Assembly: GCF_001625215.2 (NCBI RefSeq)
Contig: NC_030384.2
Span: forward strand, 41,884,390-41,948,389
Origin: Daucus carota subsp. sativus
Taxonomy: Eukaryota; Streptophyta; Magnoliopsida; Apiales; Apiaceae
Direction of reading: 5' to 3'
Length of the DNA: 64,000 nucleotides
Both the position numbers and the translations under genes were made by a program. Below, piece by piece: positions 49,791 through 61,887 of this stretch (positions within the stretch are counted from its first letter, which is position 1; each line of letters opens with the position of its first letter). The notes below the pieces were generated by a model. The model did no database searches. It was not told the DNA's origin and saw only the letters and a program-made list of their open reading frames with translations.

Positions 49791-50450
49791 AAGGTTGAAA
49801 GGGTACTTTTTACCTTGTCGCTTTTAAAACCTCTCTGCGTGATGAGATGCTAGTTATTATCTCAGGAATATATTATGTCAATTGGAAGAAATCTGAGAAT
49901 TGTACCAGCAAATAGTTTACATGTGGACTGGACAACAATACAAATTCATTAAGGAGCCGGCTTGTAGAAATTGTACAGCACAGACATAGCATTGCAGCTT
50001 CTGAGCTTCTGTCCCTGGTACGTAAGCCTACACAATTACAAACTGGTTGTCTGAAAATATTAGAAAACAATAATATTTTTAATCTAATAATTTAGACCTC
50101 CAAAAAGGTAGAAACAGCAAGAGTTTTGATTCCTAATAAAAGGCAAAATTTATATTAGTCAGATTTAGTAGTTTTTGTTGAATAATATGTGATCCTGTTG
50201 GGGCCTTTCTTTAAGACCTTAATGTATTAGATGAGTTGCTTACTTAAAACAGTATTAGTGCTCGGTTCAGGGAAGGGTCACGGGTTTAAGTCCTCCCACC
50301 CCAATTGTTTGATTTAATTATATGTTCGTCCTGATCCATATATGAAGCAAGTATGCAAACCATGAGCTAAGTGACCTCTTTTTAAAATCTTTAAGCCACA
50401 GGCAGAAAATGTTTCAAAATTTAGAAAAAGTGCAAATATATTAATTTAAG
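49791..50450. other. Spacer between genes 4 and 5
   Basis: No gene. A stretch near 50270-50300 (GGGAAGGGTCACGGGTTTAA) resembles a tRNA-type B box but no tRNA or SINE could be drawn. Confidence 0.4.
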
Positions 50451-50590
50451 ACAAATGAACTCAGATACATGATGGTCCTTCCTGATCTGCATAATAAGCC
50501 AAATAACCATTTGCTAAGAGACCTTCTCTTAAAAATTCTTTGAGCCACATGCAGAAAATGTATCTAAATTTAGGGAAATGCAAATATTTA
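50337..50590. repeat. Diverged tandem repeat of about 140 bp
   Basis: Two units start near 50337 and 50475. Each has GATCTGCAT or GATCCATATA, AGCCA or AGCAAGTATG, then AAGNGACCT, TTTAAGCCAC or TTTGAGCCAC, CAGAAAATGT and AAATTTAG. One unit only is present in front of gene 7 (61060-61170). Confidence 0.5.
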
Positions 50591-50749
50591 AATTTAGGCT
50601 ACTCATGATTTTGTAATGCGCTTCATTCTAATTATAAATGTATGTCTGGATTAAAAGACAGAGAAAAGATGAAATCGGTTGTTTATCATATTCACTTTTT
50701 ATAAATATTGGAATTCTTCCGAGACAACTAGCAAATGTATGATTGCTTA

Positions 50750-51289
50750 CACCTATATAAATTATCCCATATATGATTTGATGTAAATTCATTGCTGATG
50801 AGGCTGATCTTTATATCAGGAATTTAACTAATGACAGGCTGCCATGGTTCCTTCTGTTCCCAGACACAATTTGATCATTGAAATATGCAGATCTTCCATT
50901 GCATTTATACAGTGTTTATAAATATAAATCAAGCACAGTGGTACTCTTCATGTCTGGAAGACTCTGGCAAGCCACTCGTGGTTGGTTATATAATAGGAAA
51001 AACCATGCTATAATTGCATTCTGTTTGTATGCGAATCATTTAGCAATCTGCTCGTGTTTGATTAAATAAAGATTATTATATAGGTTGAAATGCCAACAAA
51101 GAGGGACAATTCCTGAATTTAAGCAACTTTAGGTGCCTAACACATGAAAAGCCAATATTTAATCATGTCAATAGGATTCCTTCCGTCTCCTCTGCATATA
51201 TAAAAGGTCTCAAAGGCTATTTAACTCACACCAGACTTTGAACTTAACATCTACTTAAGCTCTTCTCTCTTTTAAGTTACAAAATTAAC
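50750..51289 (+). promoter_or_regulatory. B-type upstream module and core promoter of DUF241 gene 5
   Basis: It matches the region before gene 7 (61310-61887) closely: TTGATGTAAATTCATTG, GATGAGGCTGATCTTTA, TGACAGGCTGCCATGGTTCC and ACTCTGGCAAGCCACTCGTG recur. The core promoter is AGCCAATAT (51152), GATTCCTTCCGTCTCCTC (51176-51193) and TATATAAAAGG (51197-51207). Confidence 0.78.
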
Positions 51290-52123
51290 ATGGAAGCCTG
51301 TACTGCAACCACAAAAAAGATGAACCATTCTCGTTCAATCAGCTTACCGTCCAGACCTCATCCTTCAGTAGCAAATGTAGAAGAGCATTTGTGCAGAGTA
51401 AGATCATCAAATGCAGCATCCACTTCATCACTGTGCAACAAACTAACTGGACTCGGTGACTTGTTTGGCTGTCTGGATGACTTGCTTCAGTTACAAACAG
51501 TGCAGTCTTGTGATTCTGAAGTTGTTCTAGGGGCATCTATTAGACTATTGGATTTGTGCAACTCAGCTAAAGATGCATTTTCACAAATTAGAGCTTCTGG
51601 TCAAGATCTTGAGTCAGCTCTACGAAGAAGAGAAGCTGATGTATCAAGCAAAGTTGGAAACTACTTGATCTGTGTGAAAAAGGTCAACAAAATGGTTTCT
51701 AAGAGCTTTGTTAATTTTAAGAAATCTCAAGATAAGAAAAGCAACGAGTCTTCTGCTATTCTGAAAGTCCTTAAAGAAGTTGAAGAAGTCAGTGTATCAG
51801 TATTTCAGTCCCTCTTCTCATCAGTCTTTCCTGCAAATGAAACATCAAAGCAAAACAGGTGGTCAATGGTTTTCAAGTCAACACAATCCAAACGTGTACA
51901 TGAAGCCAGTAAAGACAACGAAGTTCAGAAAATACACTTGAATTTGCAAGCTCTATACCAGCAGAAAAGAAATAAGCAATCTGATCTCTTGAGAATTCAA
52001 GAAACACAAAAGTGTTTGATGGCATTGGACATGAACATGCAACAAGTAGAAGAGGATTTAGATTGTATTTATAGATCTTTGATCAAGACCAGGGTCTCTG
52101 TTCTAAATGTTGTCAACCAATAG
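51290..52123 (+). CDS. DUF241/BPS1-like protein, gene 5 (type B)
   Basis: An intronless gene for 277 residues. The start MEACTATTKKMNHSRSISLP is shared exactly with gene 7. It has SRPHPSVANVEEHLCRVRSS, GASIRLLDLCNSAKDAFSQI, LESALRRREADVSSKVGNYL and FSSVFPANETSKQNRWSMVF. It ends LMALDMNMQQVEEDLDCIYR then KTRVSVLNVVNQ. It is probably functional; role unknown. Its 5' and 3' flanks match those of gene 7, so the pair arose by duplication of a larger block. Confidence 0.88.
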   Translation: MEACTATTKKMNHSRSISLPSRPHPSVANVEEHLCRVRSSNAASTSSLCNKLTGLGDLFGCLDDLLQLQTVQSCDSEVVLGASIRLLDLCNSAKDAFSQIRASGQDLESALRRREADVSSKVGNYLICVKKVNKMVSKSFVNFKKSQDKKSNESSAILKVLKEVEEVSVSVFQSLFSSVFPANETSKQNRWSMVFKSTQSKRVHEASKDNEVQKIHLNLQALYQQKRNKQSDLLRIQETQKCLMALDMNMQQVEEDLDCIYRSLIKTRVSVLNVVNQ

Positions 52124-52443
52124 ACAATTAGGCCAAAATAGCTTTTTTACGGAATCTACCAGTGTTTTTGTACATGAATCAGAAGTAAATGTGTAAATGA
52201 TTGAAATCAAAATATTATGATAGAAAAGTTCACTCCAGATTCAATATATTTATTATATCCATCATTTGTGCAATATTATAAAGAGAAATTTGTTGCTGTT
52301 TTATCTTGATTTAAAGGAAAGGTAAAAAAATATAAAGAAGTGAAAAATTCGTCAGTAATAATATGCAGCTACATTTAGCTGGACATAACTACTACATAAG
52401 TACTAAAAATTATATGATGAATCCATAACAGAGTGCTTTCATG

Positions 52444-53173
52444 CAGATGTTTATCATTTCCTCAACCAGGTCAACTTATCTGGTTAGCCTAAACAACTCT
52501 ATTATGAGCCACTGAAAAGATTCTTAATGTTCTATAGGTAGACTACACAGTCAGCGCTCCATCCAGATATATTATATACAAAATTAAGACAATATCAGAT
52601 AAAATCTTGTCCTCCCTATGCCTACGGTTAAGAAACATGGTACTCGTGGGCATTGCTACTTTAATTAGAAAAATTGATCTCACCAATTGCTGATGAGCAT
52701 GATCTTCATATATGGATCACGGTCATTGTTAATTAATGACAGGCTACTAAGGTTCCTTCTGTCTGCAAAAACTATACTATCATTGATGTATGCACATCTT
52801 CCACAGCAGCAGTTTGGTTTTTAAGAGATAAACAAAGCCATAATGGTAGTGTTGTGTATAGAAGACTTCAGTAATCCACTCGTGGTTGATCATTTAAAAA
52901 GAAAAACCATTATATGATTGAACTCCATGTCTGGAAGACTTTGATCCCATCGTGTTTGATCATATTAAAGTTTCTTATCACATTATAATGCAAACAAAGT
53001 TGGAATGGTACTGAATGATAGCAAGGTATGGTGTACATACAGCAAACAAAGGCAAATATGATTCTCTTTGTCTCCTCGTCTTTATATAAAAGGTGCCAAT
53101 GGCAATTGTAAGATCAAACCAATATATCCAGACTTCACATTTCATCAAGTTATTCCTTTATCCGATAGATAAC
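52444..53173 (+). promoter_or_regulatory. A-type upstream module and core promoter of DUF241 gene 6
   Basis: The second copy of the A-type block, from CAGATGTTTATCATTT through AAAAGATTCTTAATGTTCTA (52513), CATATATGGATCACGGTCAT (52707) and AAGGTTCCTTCTGTCTGC (52749). The core promoter is GGCAAATAT, GATTCTCTTTGTCTCCTC (53060-53077) and TATATAAAAGG (53083-53093). The coding start is the ATG at 53174, not the in-frame ATG at 53093, which overlaps the TATA region. Confidence 0.78.
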
Positions 53174-54001
53174 ATGGAAGCCTTTACTGAAACCACAAAA
53201 AACAATGGTCATTCTCGCTCAATCAGCTTACCTTCCATCCCAACCCCTTCAGCCGTAAATGTAGAGGAGCTCCTGTGCAGAATAAGGTCGTCAGATGCCA
53301 CATCCACTTCATCACTATGCAACAAACTAAATGGCCTTAAAGACTTGTATAAATGTCTTGATAATTTGATTCAGTTACCAATTATGCATTCTAGTGATTC
53401 TGAGGAAGTTCTTGGTGCATCTATTAGGCTGTTGGATCTGTGCAACACAACGAAAGATGCATTCTCACAAATGAGAGCCTCTGTGCAAGATCTTGAGTCA
53501 GCTCTTCGAAGAAGAGAAACTGATATGTCAAGCAAACTCAGAAGCTATTTATTATGTATGGAAAAGGTCAACAAAATGGTTTCTAAATGCCTGTATCATT
53601 TGAAGAAATCGCAAAATAGGAAAAGCAATCAGACTTCTACTGTTGTGATCCTCCTGAGAGAACTAGAAGAAGTCAGTGCAACTATGTTTCAGTCCCTTTT
53701 TTCATCAACCGTTCCATCAAAACAGAATCTGTGGTCAATGGCTTTCAAATCAACACAATCCAAGCGTGTGCACGGAGTCAGTGAAGGCAATACCAATGAA
53801 GCTCAGAATATGCAAATGGATATTAAAGCAATTTACAAGCAGAAAATAGACATGCAATCAGATTCCTTGATGATACAAGAAATACAGAAGGGTTTGATGG
53901 CACTTGACATGAACTTGCAACAATGTGAGGGGGATTTAGACTGTATTTTTAAATCTTTGATCAGGACTAGAGTCTCTGTTCTTAATGCGCTCAACCGTTA
54001 G
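53174..54001 (+). CDS. DUF241/BPS1-like protein, gene 6 (type A')
   Basis: An intronless gene for 275 residues beginning MEAFTETTKNNGHSRSISLP. The open frame extends upstream to 53093, but that start lies in the core promoter and the family N-terminus begins at 53174. It is highly similar to gene 4 (identical over EEVLGASIRLLDLCNTTKDA and FSQMRASVQDLESALRRRET). The end LMALDMNLQQCEGDLDCIFK then RTRVSVLNALNR differs slightly from the usual NH end. It is probably functional; role unknown. A retroelement lies about 330 bp downstream. Confidence 0.88.
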   Translation: MEAFTETTKNNGHSRSISLPSIPTPSAVNVEELLCRIRSSDATSTSSLCNKLNGLKDLYKCLDNLIQLPIMHSSDSEEVLGASIRLLDLCNTTKDAFSQMRASVQDLESALRRRETDMSSKLRSYLLCMEKVNKMVSKCLYHLKKSQNRKSNQTSTVVILLRELEEVSATMFQSLFSSTVPSKQNLWSMAFKSTQSKRVHGVSEGNTNEAQNMQMDIKAIYKQKIDMQSDSLMIQEIQKGLMALDMNLQQCEGDLDCIFKSLIRTRVSVLNALNR

Positions 54002-54332
54002 TCTAATATTCACTTTGTAGTAGGCTTACATAGCATCCCTTACCTTTTAACGAGGGATCTATAATCTATAGATTATGTAACGATGGCATTACAGCAGTAT
54101 ATTGATGTTGAAGCTAGTTTCTTTTGACAAACTAATCTTTCTTTCAGCCTCTTCAAGTATTATTAACAACCAAAACAATGAAAAAATTTATAATATTTTT
54201 AATTTTTACCTCCACAATGTGAGAAACTATTTAAAGTTATATGTTTCCGACAAACAGGTGAAATTCAAATTAGTCAGATTTGGTTGTCCTAATCTGTAAT
54301 AGTAAAATAGACAAGATCTACTCAGATATAGA

Positions 54333-55624
54333 TGATGTGTTAAATAATAACTAACCGCAAGCGCACGGTGTCTATTGTAGTGTAGACTGGCAAATGCGGG
54401 TCGTATCCTCAAGGAGACAGATGTTATCAATTCTATTTAGTCACATTCAATTGTTTCCAAATCAAACGATGATTGAAAGAAATATTTTTAACTAACTACT
54501 ACAACTAAATAACACTAGCTAAAAAGACAAGAAAATAATATATTAAAAATCCAGGGCAATCAGGTCTACCATGCTTACACAATGACTGGCTCTAAGCTAA
54601 AGCAATTAAAGTGGTCAAATAACAAGAGTATGTTAATCTCTCTCAAGTATCAACACTCTCGAAACATGATTACACGTATAATCACTTTTAGTAATTCGAT
54701 TAATCAGGTAATTAAAACAAGGTTAATCTCTCTCGAGTATTAACGCTTTCAGAAATCCAATGATGCTCTCGCACTCAAATTCAATTCTGCTAATTGTATG
54801 TGTGCCTCTAGTAGTATATCTCTCGATTATACTCCTATTCGCATAGAATCAATTCATGATATCGGCCGATTACATAAATCAATATTAAAACGTATCAATT
54901 AGAATTAACCAATCAATCAAATCACTGTTAAATCATGCCAAGATCATAGCACAAACATGGCTTCCCCTTAAACCCTAGAACACACTACTCGATACTAATT
55001 AAACAACTAGAATAATTAAAAGACATAATTAAACTAACAAGTAAAGAGAAGAAAACTATAGAAGAAAACCTTTATTAACCTTCATTGTTGTCATCCAAAA
55101 AAGAGTCATGGCCTCTCCTCTAAGTTTCTCTCTAACCCTAACCTACTCTAATATTGTACAATGATAAAACTAATCCTCTCTCTAATAATATATGTCTTTT
55201 AATATTTAAAACTAATATACAAATAAAACTCCAAAACCAAGTAGGATTTAGTCTCAAAATTCGCAGCTTTCTGTTCTGTCCAGTTTTCGGGCCTTTACAG
55301 TTGGACTTTGCTTCTTGGACTACTTCTGAATTAAAGAGAATTTCAAGGGCTTCGCGTGGGCTGTAAGATCGTCCAATTCTGACACCCGGAACTCAAGATA
55401 TGGCCCAAACAGTGTAGAAATCGGGTAAAACCCAATAAATCCGAATTTTAGTAGAAATTAGCTACAAAATAGCTATTTTAGCTTCAAATCCTTCTCAACT
55501 TGGAATTCTTTATTTCCTACAATAAAACAATAAAATCTATTAAATAAATATCCAAATCAGTGCAAAATATAATTAAATATGAGAATAAAATCATATAGAA
55601 TATATATAAAAATATATTCTATCA
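54333..55624 (-). repeat. Left LTR (3' LTR of the minus-strand element)
   Basis: This 1,292-bp repeat begins TGATGTGTTAAATAATAACT and ends ATATTCTATCA on the plus strand. It is nearly identical to the right LTR. Confidence 0.92.
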
Positions 55625-56759
55625 AACATCCCCACACTAAGCTTTTGCACGTCCTCGGGCAAATAAGCGAAATAAAATCTAAGTACTAACTAACTAACAC
55701 CACTTTCGTAGATGAGACGATTGCATTGAGCATATGCAACAAGCCGTTAAACCCCTAGGCAGCCCTAGTAGGACGAGTTTTGTCTCGTGAGGGTTTATAG
55801 TGAATCTACCCACAAAATTCATTATTTTCTACCAAGTCTCAAACATGCAACTACTATGAATGCAATCTAAATGAATAAGACTAAAAACAAATCATGAAAA
55901 CATCAACCTCGTCAATATATAATCCTCAGAATATGCAACAATCAAGGAATTCATCTATCTCACATACTAGTCATGCAACTTTTCCACTGCAAGTACGGAG
56001 TGCATCGTGTGTGCTCAACATGCCCTCTAGTGAAACAAAACAGAGACCAACAAACTTCAACAGAGTCTTAATCATGATTCGTTTATCAGAATAATGCTTA
56101 AACACTTCGTTACATTAGAGTCAACTACGGCTTAGGGTCACAAGAGAATTTCTATGCCTCTCCTATATATTTCACTTTTTTTTTCATGCTCGGTCTAAGG
56201 TCGGGACGCTTCTCAGGGTAAGTAAGTTACGACCACCATAAGACTTTGCTAGCTCATTTTTTTTTTCTATTTTTTTTTAAGTCAAGTAATTCTCCAGTAA
56301 CCAAGGGTTGTGAAAAGTCACCAAGAAAATTTATTTCTAGTACAATTGCACTTAATACCAGCACAAGTACATGGATCGTCCCTTTCAAAATTTACCACCC
56401 GTTGATCTCAAAAGGAGTATTCGATACTTTATTTGCAATATTCTATTTTTTTTTCAATTTTTTTTTAGAAAGGCATATACATCCTAAAGTTCCCCTAAAC
56501 TTAAGAATTACATACTCTAAGCTCAAAAGGGAATAGTCAAAATTCTACGTCCGACTCATAACTAAGACTCAAGAATTAAGCTAGTCTAAGTCTTGTCTCT
56601 AGAGCATCAAATAGTGTAAATAAAATTTCCGCACAAGCAATTTCTAAGCATGCAAGACATCGCACATGATCAAGATTACTAGCCAAGAAATTATGCAAAT
56701 AAACTCATCATGAGAAATTAACTTGGTATTATTTACTTTCATGAAATATGCAAGCTAAA

Positions 56760-56760
<1 letters not shown>

Positions 56761-56811
<51 letters not shown>
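56761..56811. repeat. (TA)n microsatellite inside the LTR element
   Basis: About 25 TA units; simple sequence likely to vary between individuals. Confidence 0.9.
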
Positions 56812-56814
<3 letters not shown>

Positions 56815-58121
56815 TACTAAAAAAATGCATACAAAATTAATAACTACATGTTCTAATTTAAATGCAACTAACATGAATTTCCTAACTTTAAGACATGGCA
56901 ATATACAATTTTTTTTTTAATTTTTCTATTTTTTTTGAATTTTATAATATATAATTTTTTTTTTTGAATTTATAATCATTGAGAAACCATCCCCACACTA
57001 AAGTGGTTCATTGTCCTCGATGAACAAATATGACATGGATATATAAATATATTAATATAATTATATAATATAAGTTAAGAAGAAAACTCCCCTGAAATGT
57101 CTTTGAACTGTGAATTGGCTCTTGACTCCTCAGATTTTTATTAAAGTGATGCACTTCCCAAACAAACGCATTAATTGGCACAACGGCGGGAAGGTGACAC
57201 TTAAAGTCTTCCTTGTAGAGGTGCAAGGATCAAATCCTACCATCCTCATTTCTATATTTTTAAATAACACAAGCATCTTCCAATCTTTCAAATCTGTCCA
57301 AGAGACTTTCACAGGAATGAGCTGGACTATGGAATGGACACTGGACGCAGCACTGTTGGACTGGGCTTGGAGCATGGGCTGAATGAGAACCGAGAGTTGA
57401 TCACAGAAGGCTAGGAAGTGACGTGCTCCTCCTAGGCAATGTGATGTGTGATTTGCGGGCTGACAGCAACTCTGATGGGCTGGATTTCGTAGAGCAAGTA
57501 ATGGGCTTGATAACATGAACTTGGAGAGGCAAATGGGCTTGAGGCCCATCTGCCTTAAAGAAAGGTTAAACGCGTCAATAGCTATTGCACGCCCGTTCAA
57601 AATCTACTGGGCACTGTGCACGTTGGCAGAAGCTCCCGCACTGCCGGCACTGAATCAAGTTGACCGTGCCAATACATCTGCTCCCTTCTGTTTTTTTTTT
57701 CCCCTCACAGACAGTTGCATCCCATATAGTAGCTGTTTTTTTTTCTTTTTCAAACCCATTTCTTCTTAATTTTTACAAATCATTGCGGTGTCTGCAAGCT
57801 CAATAGTTTACATTTCCATATCTGAAACACTTCACACGAATTCATCAAGGCATCTTATGGGAGTAAAAAAAAATAAAAATAAAAAATTTTAGCTCCTAAA
57901 AAAAATACAAAAATATATTATATAAATTAAATAATAAAAACCTTGGGTTGCCTCCCAAGAAGCGCTTTTTTAAAATCATTAGCTTGACTTCTTACCTCCA
58001 CCTTCTCGAACAAAACCTCGCCATCACTAATAATATCATGAATATAATTAGTTGTTTTGATCCGGCAAAAATTCTCCAAACAAGCATTATTAAATTTAAT
58101 TGTCACATTAAAAAATAATAA

Positions 58122-59369
58122 TCAAGCAAGAGATTTCAAAATTTTGGAGAAATTTGTGACAAAACAACGATAAAATTCACAGCCAGAAAAATGAACTCCC
58201 TGAATATTCACACGAGGTGGAGGCTCAGGTGGCGGCTTTTCGAAGCTCCTCACTTTCTCAGGAGCTAGTTGAATTTCTTGGCTTCTCACATCAATGAATA
58301 TGGGATTAGTATCACTTTGCCCATCTTCCGAGAATTGAAGTACAAGAGCCTTTTGGAATAGATCACCCACCAAATTTTGAGAAAGATTTCCTAGGACAAT
58401 TCTTGACATCTCTTCAACCATGAAACATGTATTCTCATGTACAAGAGTAGAGGTTGGAGTAAAAGCAAATTTATCATTATCAAACCATTGATCCACTTTA
58501 GTCATGTCATCCATCCGAGTAGGCATTAGTATTTCAGGCACATATGTTGGAATAGACACAAGAACCAATTTTGCATTGCTTTCCTCGCTAACCCCATCAT
58601 CAAGCACGTGGTCTACAACAACAACATCATCAATTTCATCATAAATGGCACGATCCTCCTCTTTATCCGTAAGCACATCATCAACACAGATCGAGAAATT
58701 ATCACACTCTTCATCACTTGCAAGTATGACAGTATTTATGCCCATCTCTGGTTGAATAAATGAAGAGGGTGAGAGGGATTCGGTTTGCCATGTAGTGGAA
58801 GAACTAGCCAACTGTTCAATTTGAACCTCCATCATTAGATTTTGAGTTTTTAGCTCATTGATCTCCTGCATCACTTCTTTCAACATCTCGTTAGTTTTTT
58901 CAGCTTCCATAGCCACATCAATTAGAGAAAATTGTGGCTCTTCCGGTAGAGAATATTGATATTGTTGCAGTGGCTCATACTGCTCTTCATAATATTGTTG
59001 TTGAAACTGCGGTTGATCATTATATGAAAAATTCTGAAAACCATTGTCCGTGTAAGAGAAACTTGGTTGACCCATCCATTCTTGATCACAAGAATTAGAA
59101 TACTGGTTGTACTCATATTCTTCACGATAATCATTCATCGGTCCCAATTGAGCATTCTGAGAATTGAAGACATTGTACGAGCATTCATAAGCATAATGAC
59201 CCTGAACACCACAAACTTGACAAAAGTTGTAAGTTTTCGGGGCAACTTGTGACATCTCATTAATACTCATCGGACGCATAGTAGGCTCTGTAGCATTCAG
59301 TGAGGCATTTCCACGAGTATATGCCTCGATCAGGGAAGATAGATGTGCAAAGTTATCAGCTCCCTCCAT
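58122..59369 (-). other. Gag-like reading frame of the LTR element
   Basis: A long minus-strand frame whose likely start is MEGADNFAHLSSLIEAYTRG. It has a CCHC zinc-knuckle-like motif (CQVCGVQGHYAYEC) near the N-terminus, a Gln/Tyr-rich stretch and an acidic C-terminal half. It resembles the capsid-side region of Athila/Tat-type elements and their non-autonomous derivatives. Internal DNA near 57940-57975 carries the GGTTGCCTCCCAAGAAGCGC motif common in such elements. Recorded as part of a transposon, not a host gene. Confidence 0.65.
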
Positions 59370-59522
59370 TGTAAACCTGAAAGAAAAAAACACAAGCCAA
59401 GAAAACACAGTAAAATCCGCCTCAATCGGAACAAGGGTTCCAACGAGGCAAAGGAAACAATCTAGATAACCAAACAAAACTAATAGAAACTAGCCGTCTC
59501 CCCGGCAGCGGAGCCAAAAACT

Positions 59523-60817
59523 TGATGTGTTAAATAATAACTAACCGCAAGCGCACGGTGTCTATTGTAGTGTAGACTGGCAAATGCGGGTCGTATCCTC
59601 AAGGAGACAGATGTTATCAATTCTATTTAGTCACATTCAATTGTTTCCAAATCAAACGATGATTGAAAGAAATATTTTTAACTAACTACTACAACTAAAT
59701 AACACTAGCTAAAAAGACAAGAAAATAATATATTAAAAATCCAGGGCAATCAGGTCTACCATGCTTACACAATGACTGGCTCTAAGCTAAAGCAATTAAA
59801 GTGGTCAAATAACAAGAGTATGTTAATCTCTCTCAAGTATCAACACTCTCGAAACATGATTACACGTATAATCACTTTTAGTAATTCGATTAATCAGGTA
59901 ATTAAAACAAGGTTAATCTCTCTCGAGTATTAACGCTTTCAGAAATCCAATGATGCTCTCGCACTCAAATTCAATTCTGCTAATTGTATGTGTGCCTCTA
60001 GTAGTATATCTCTCGATTATACTCCTATTCGCATAGAATCAATTCATGATATCGGCCGATTACATAAATCAATATTAAAACGTATCAATTAGAATTAACC
60101 AATCAATCAAATCACTGTTAAATCATGCCAAGATCATAGCACAAACATGGCTTCCCCTTAAACCCTAGAACACACTACTCGATACTAATTAAACAACTAG
60201 AATAATTAAAAGACATAATTAAACTAACAAGTAAAGAGAAGAAAACTATAGAAGAAAACCTTTATTAACCTTCATTGTTGTCATCCAAAAAAGAGTCATG
60301 GCCTCTCCTCTAAGTTTCTCTCTAACCCTAACCTACTCTAATATTGTACAATGATAAAACTAATCCTCTCTCTAATAATATATGTCTTTTAATATTTAAA
60401 ACTAATAATATACAAATAAAACTCCAAAACCAAGTAGGATTTAGTCTCAAAATTCGCAGCTTTCTGTTCTGTCCAGTTTTCGGGCCTTTACAGTTGGACT
60501 TTGCTTCTTGGACTACTTCTGAATTAAAGAGAATTTCAAGGGCTTCGCGTGGGCTGTAAGATCGTCCAATTCTGACACCCGGAACTCAAGATATGGCCCA
60601 AACAGTGTAGAAATCGGGTAAAACCCAATAAATCCGAATTTTAGTAGAAATTAGCTACAAAATAGCTATTTTAGCTTCAAATCCTTCTCAACTTGGAATT
60701 CTTTATTTCCTACAATAAAACAATAAAATCTATTAAATAAATATCCAAATCAGTGCAAAATATAATTAAATATGAGAATAAAATCATATAGAATATATAT
60801 AAAAATATATTCTATCA
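59523..60817 (-). repeat. Right LTR (5' LTR of the minus-strand element)
   Basis: This 1,295-bp repeat is nearly identical to the left LTR; the one difference noticed is a 3-bp longer AATAATA run at about 60403-60410. Confidence 0.92.
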
Positions 60818-60822
60818 ATAGA

Positions 60823-61310
60823 GTATAGTGATTATGTTCATGCAGTTATTCTAAATTTATACTTTAGCTAGGGCATGCAAGTTAGTGAATCGCGTAGCTA
60901 GGACAACTAAGCGAGTTAGCCTTAGCAGTTGAAAAAATTGAATACCAGTCTGTCATTATTCTCAATGTTTACAATCTGTAAGACAAATTATTTAGGTTTT
61001 AAAGCAAAAAAAGCTTGGTTAGATCAGTAAGACAAACACCACTATATATGATGTTTTTCCTGTTCAGCATATGAAGCACGCATGCATGTTACTGATAGCT
61101 AAGTGACCTCTTGTTAATTAATCTTTAAGCCACACTCAGAGATTTATTTGAATTGAGGATAATGCTAGGCTACTTATGAATCTGTAATGCATCTCGTTTT
61201 AATAAGAAATGTATGTCTAGTTGGAAAAATACAAATTACATGGATTCAATTGTTCATCATATTCACCTTTCAGAATTATGTGATTTCCTCCTAGGCAACT
61301 AGCGAATGTA
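60823..61310. other. Spacer right of the LTR element
   Basis: No gene. The part from about 61050 (AGCATATGAAGCACGCATGC, GCTAAGTGACCTCT, CTTTAAGCCACA) corresponds to 50335-50650 before gene 5, so it belongs to the B-type block. Confidence 0.5.
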
Positions 61311-61887
61311 TAATTGCTTACACCTAAATAAATCATCTAATATATGATTTGATGTAAATTTCATTGTTGATGAGGCTGATCTTTAAAAAAGGGATTTCGG
61401 ATCATATTGATTGTTAGATAATGACAGGCTGCCATGGTTCCTTCTGTCCCCAGACACAATATGATCATTGAGATATTCACATCTTCTATTGCATTTATTA
61501 AGTTTTTAGAAATATAAATCAAGCAATAGCGGTACTCTTCATGTCTGATAGACTCTGGCAAGCCACTCGTGGTTGATTATATAATAAGGAAAACCATGCA
61601 ATAATTGCATTCTCTTTGTAAACGAATCATTTAGCAATCTGCTCGTGTTTGATTAAATAAAAATTTCTATATAGGTTGAAATGCCAACAAAGGGGAAACA
61701 TATACGAAATTTAAGCAATTGTAGGTGCATAACACATGAAAAGCCAATATTATTATCATGCCAGTAGGATTCCTTTTGTCTCCTCTGCATATATAAAAGG
61801 TCTCAAAGGCTTTGTTAACTCATACCAAACTTCGAACTTAACATCTCATCAAGCTCTTCTCTTTTTCTTTCTAATTACAAAATTAAC
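61311..61887 (+). promoter_or_regulatory. B-type upstream module and core promoter of DUF241 gene 7
   Basis: It matches 50750-51289 along its length. The core promoter is AGCCAATAT (61742), GATTCCTTTTGTCTCCTC (61768-61785) and TATATAAAAGG (61790-61800), about 90 bp before the start codon. Confidence 0.78.

Larger units (their letters stand above)
54333..60817 (-). mobile_element. Young non-autonomous Ty3-type (Athila/Tat-like) LTR element
   Basis: The 6,485-bp element is flanked by ATAGA target duplications (54328-54332 and 60818-60822). Its LTRs are 54333-55624 and 59523-60817, with TG...CA ends. The element reads on the minus strand. Next to the right LTR is a primer-site-like segment (TTGGCTCCGCTGCCGGGGA on the minus strand, about 59497-59515) like that of Athila/Tat elements, and next to the left LTR a purine tract (GTGTGGGGATG). 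A gag-like frame is present, but no protease, reverse transcriptase or integrase region was seen. It looks structurally whole as a non-autonomous unit. The LTRs differ visibly only by a 3-bp length change, so it is very recent, probably well under a few hundred thousand years. Confidence 0.88.

Noticed and set aside
50260-50320. A possible tRNA or SINE (B-box-like GGGTTTAAGTCC)
   Set aside because: No A box at the right distance, no cloverleaf and no target duplication were found.
54102-54299. A 65-residue frame after gene 6
   Set aside because: It lies in 3' flank that is shared with gene 4 and is not conserved as a frame there.
57130-57600. A 156-residue minus-strand frame as a host gene
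   Set aside because: It lies wholly inside the LTR element and shows no known host domain.
58922-59252. Additional short frames on both strands inside the LTR element
   Set aside because: They overlap the gag-like frame in other frames and have no recognisable domain.
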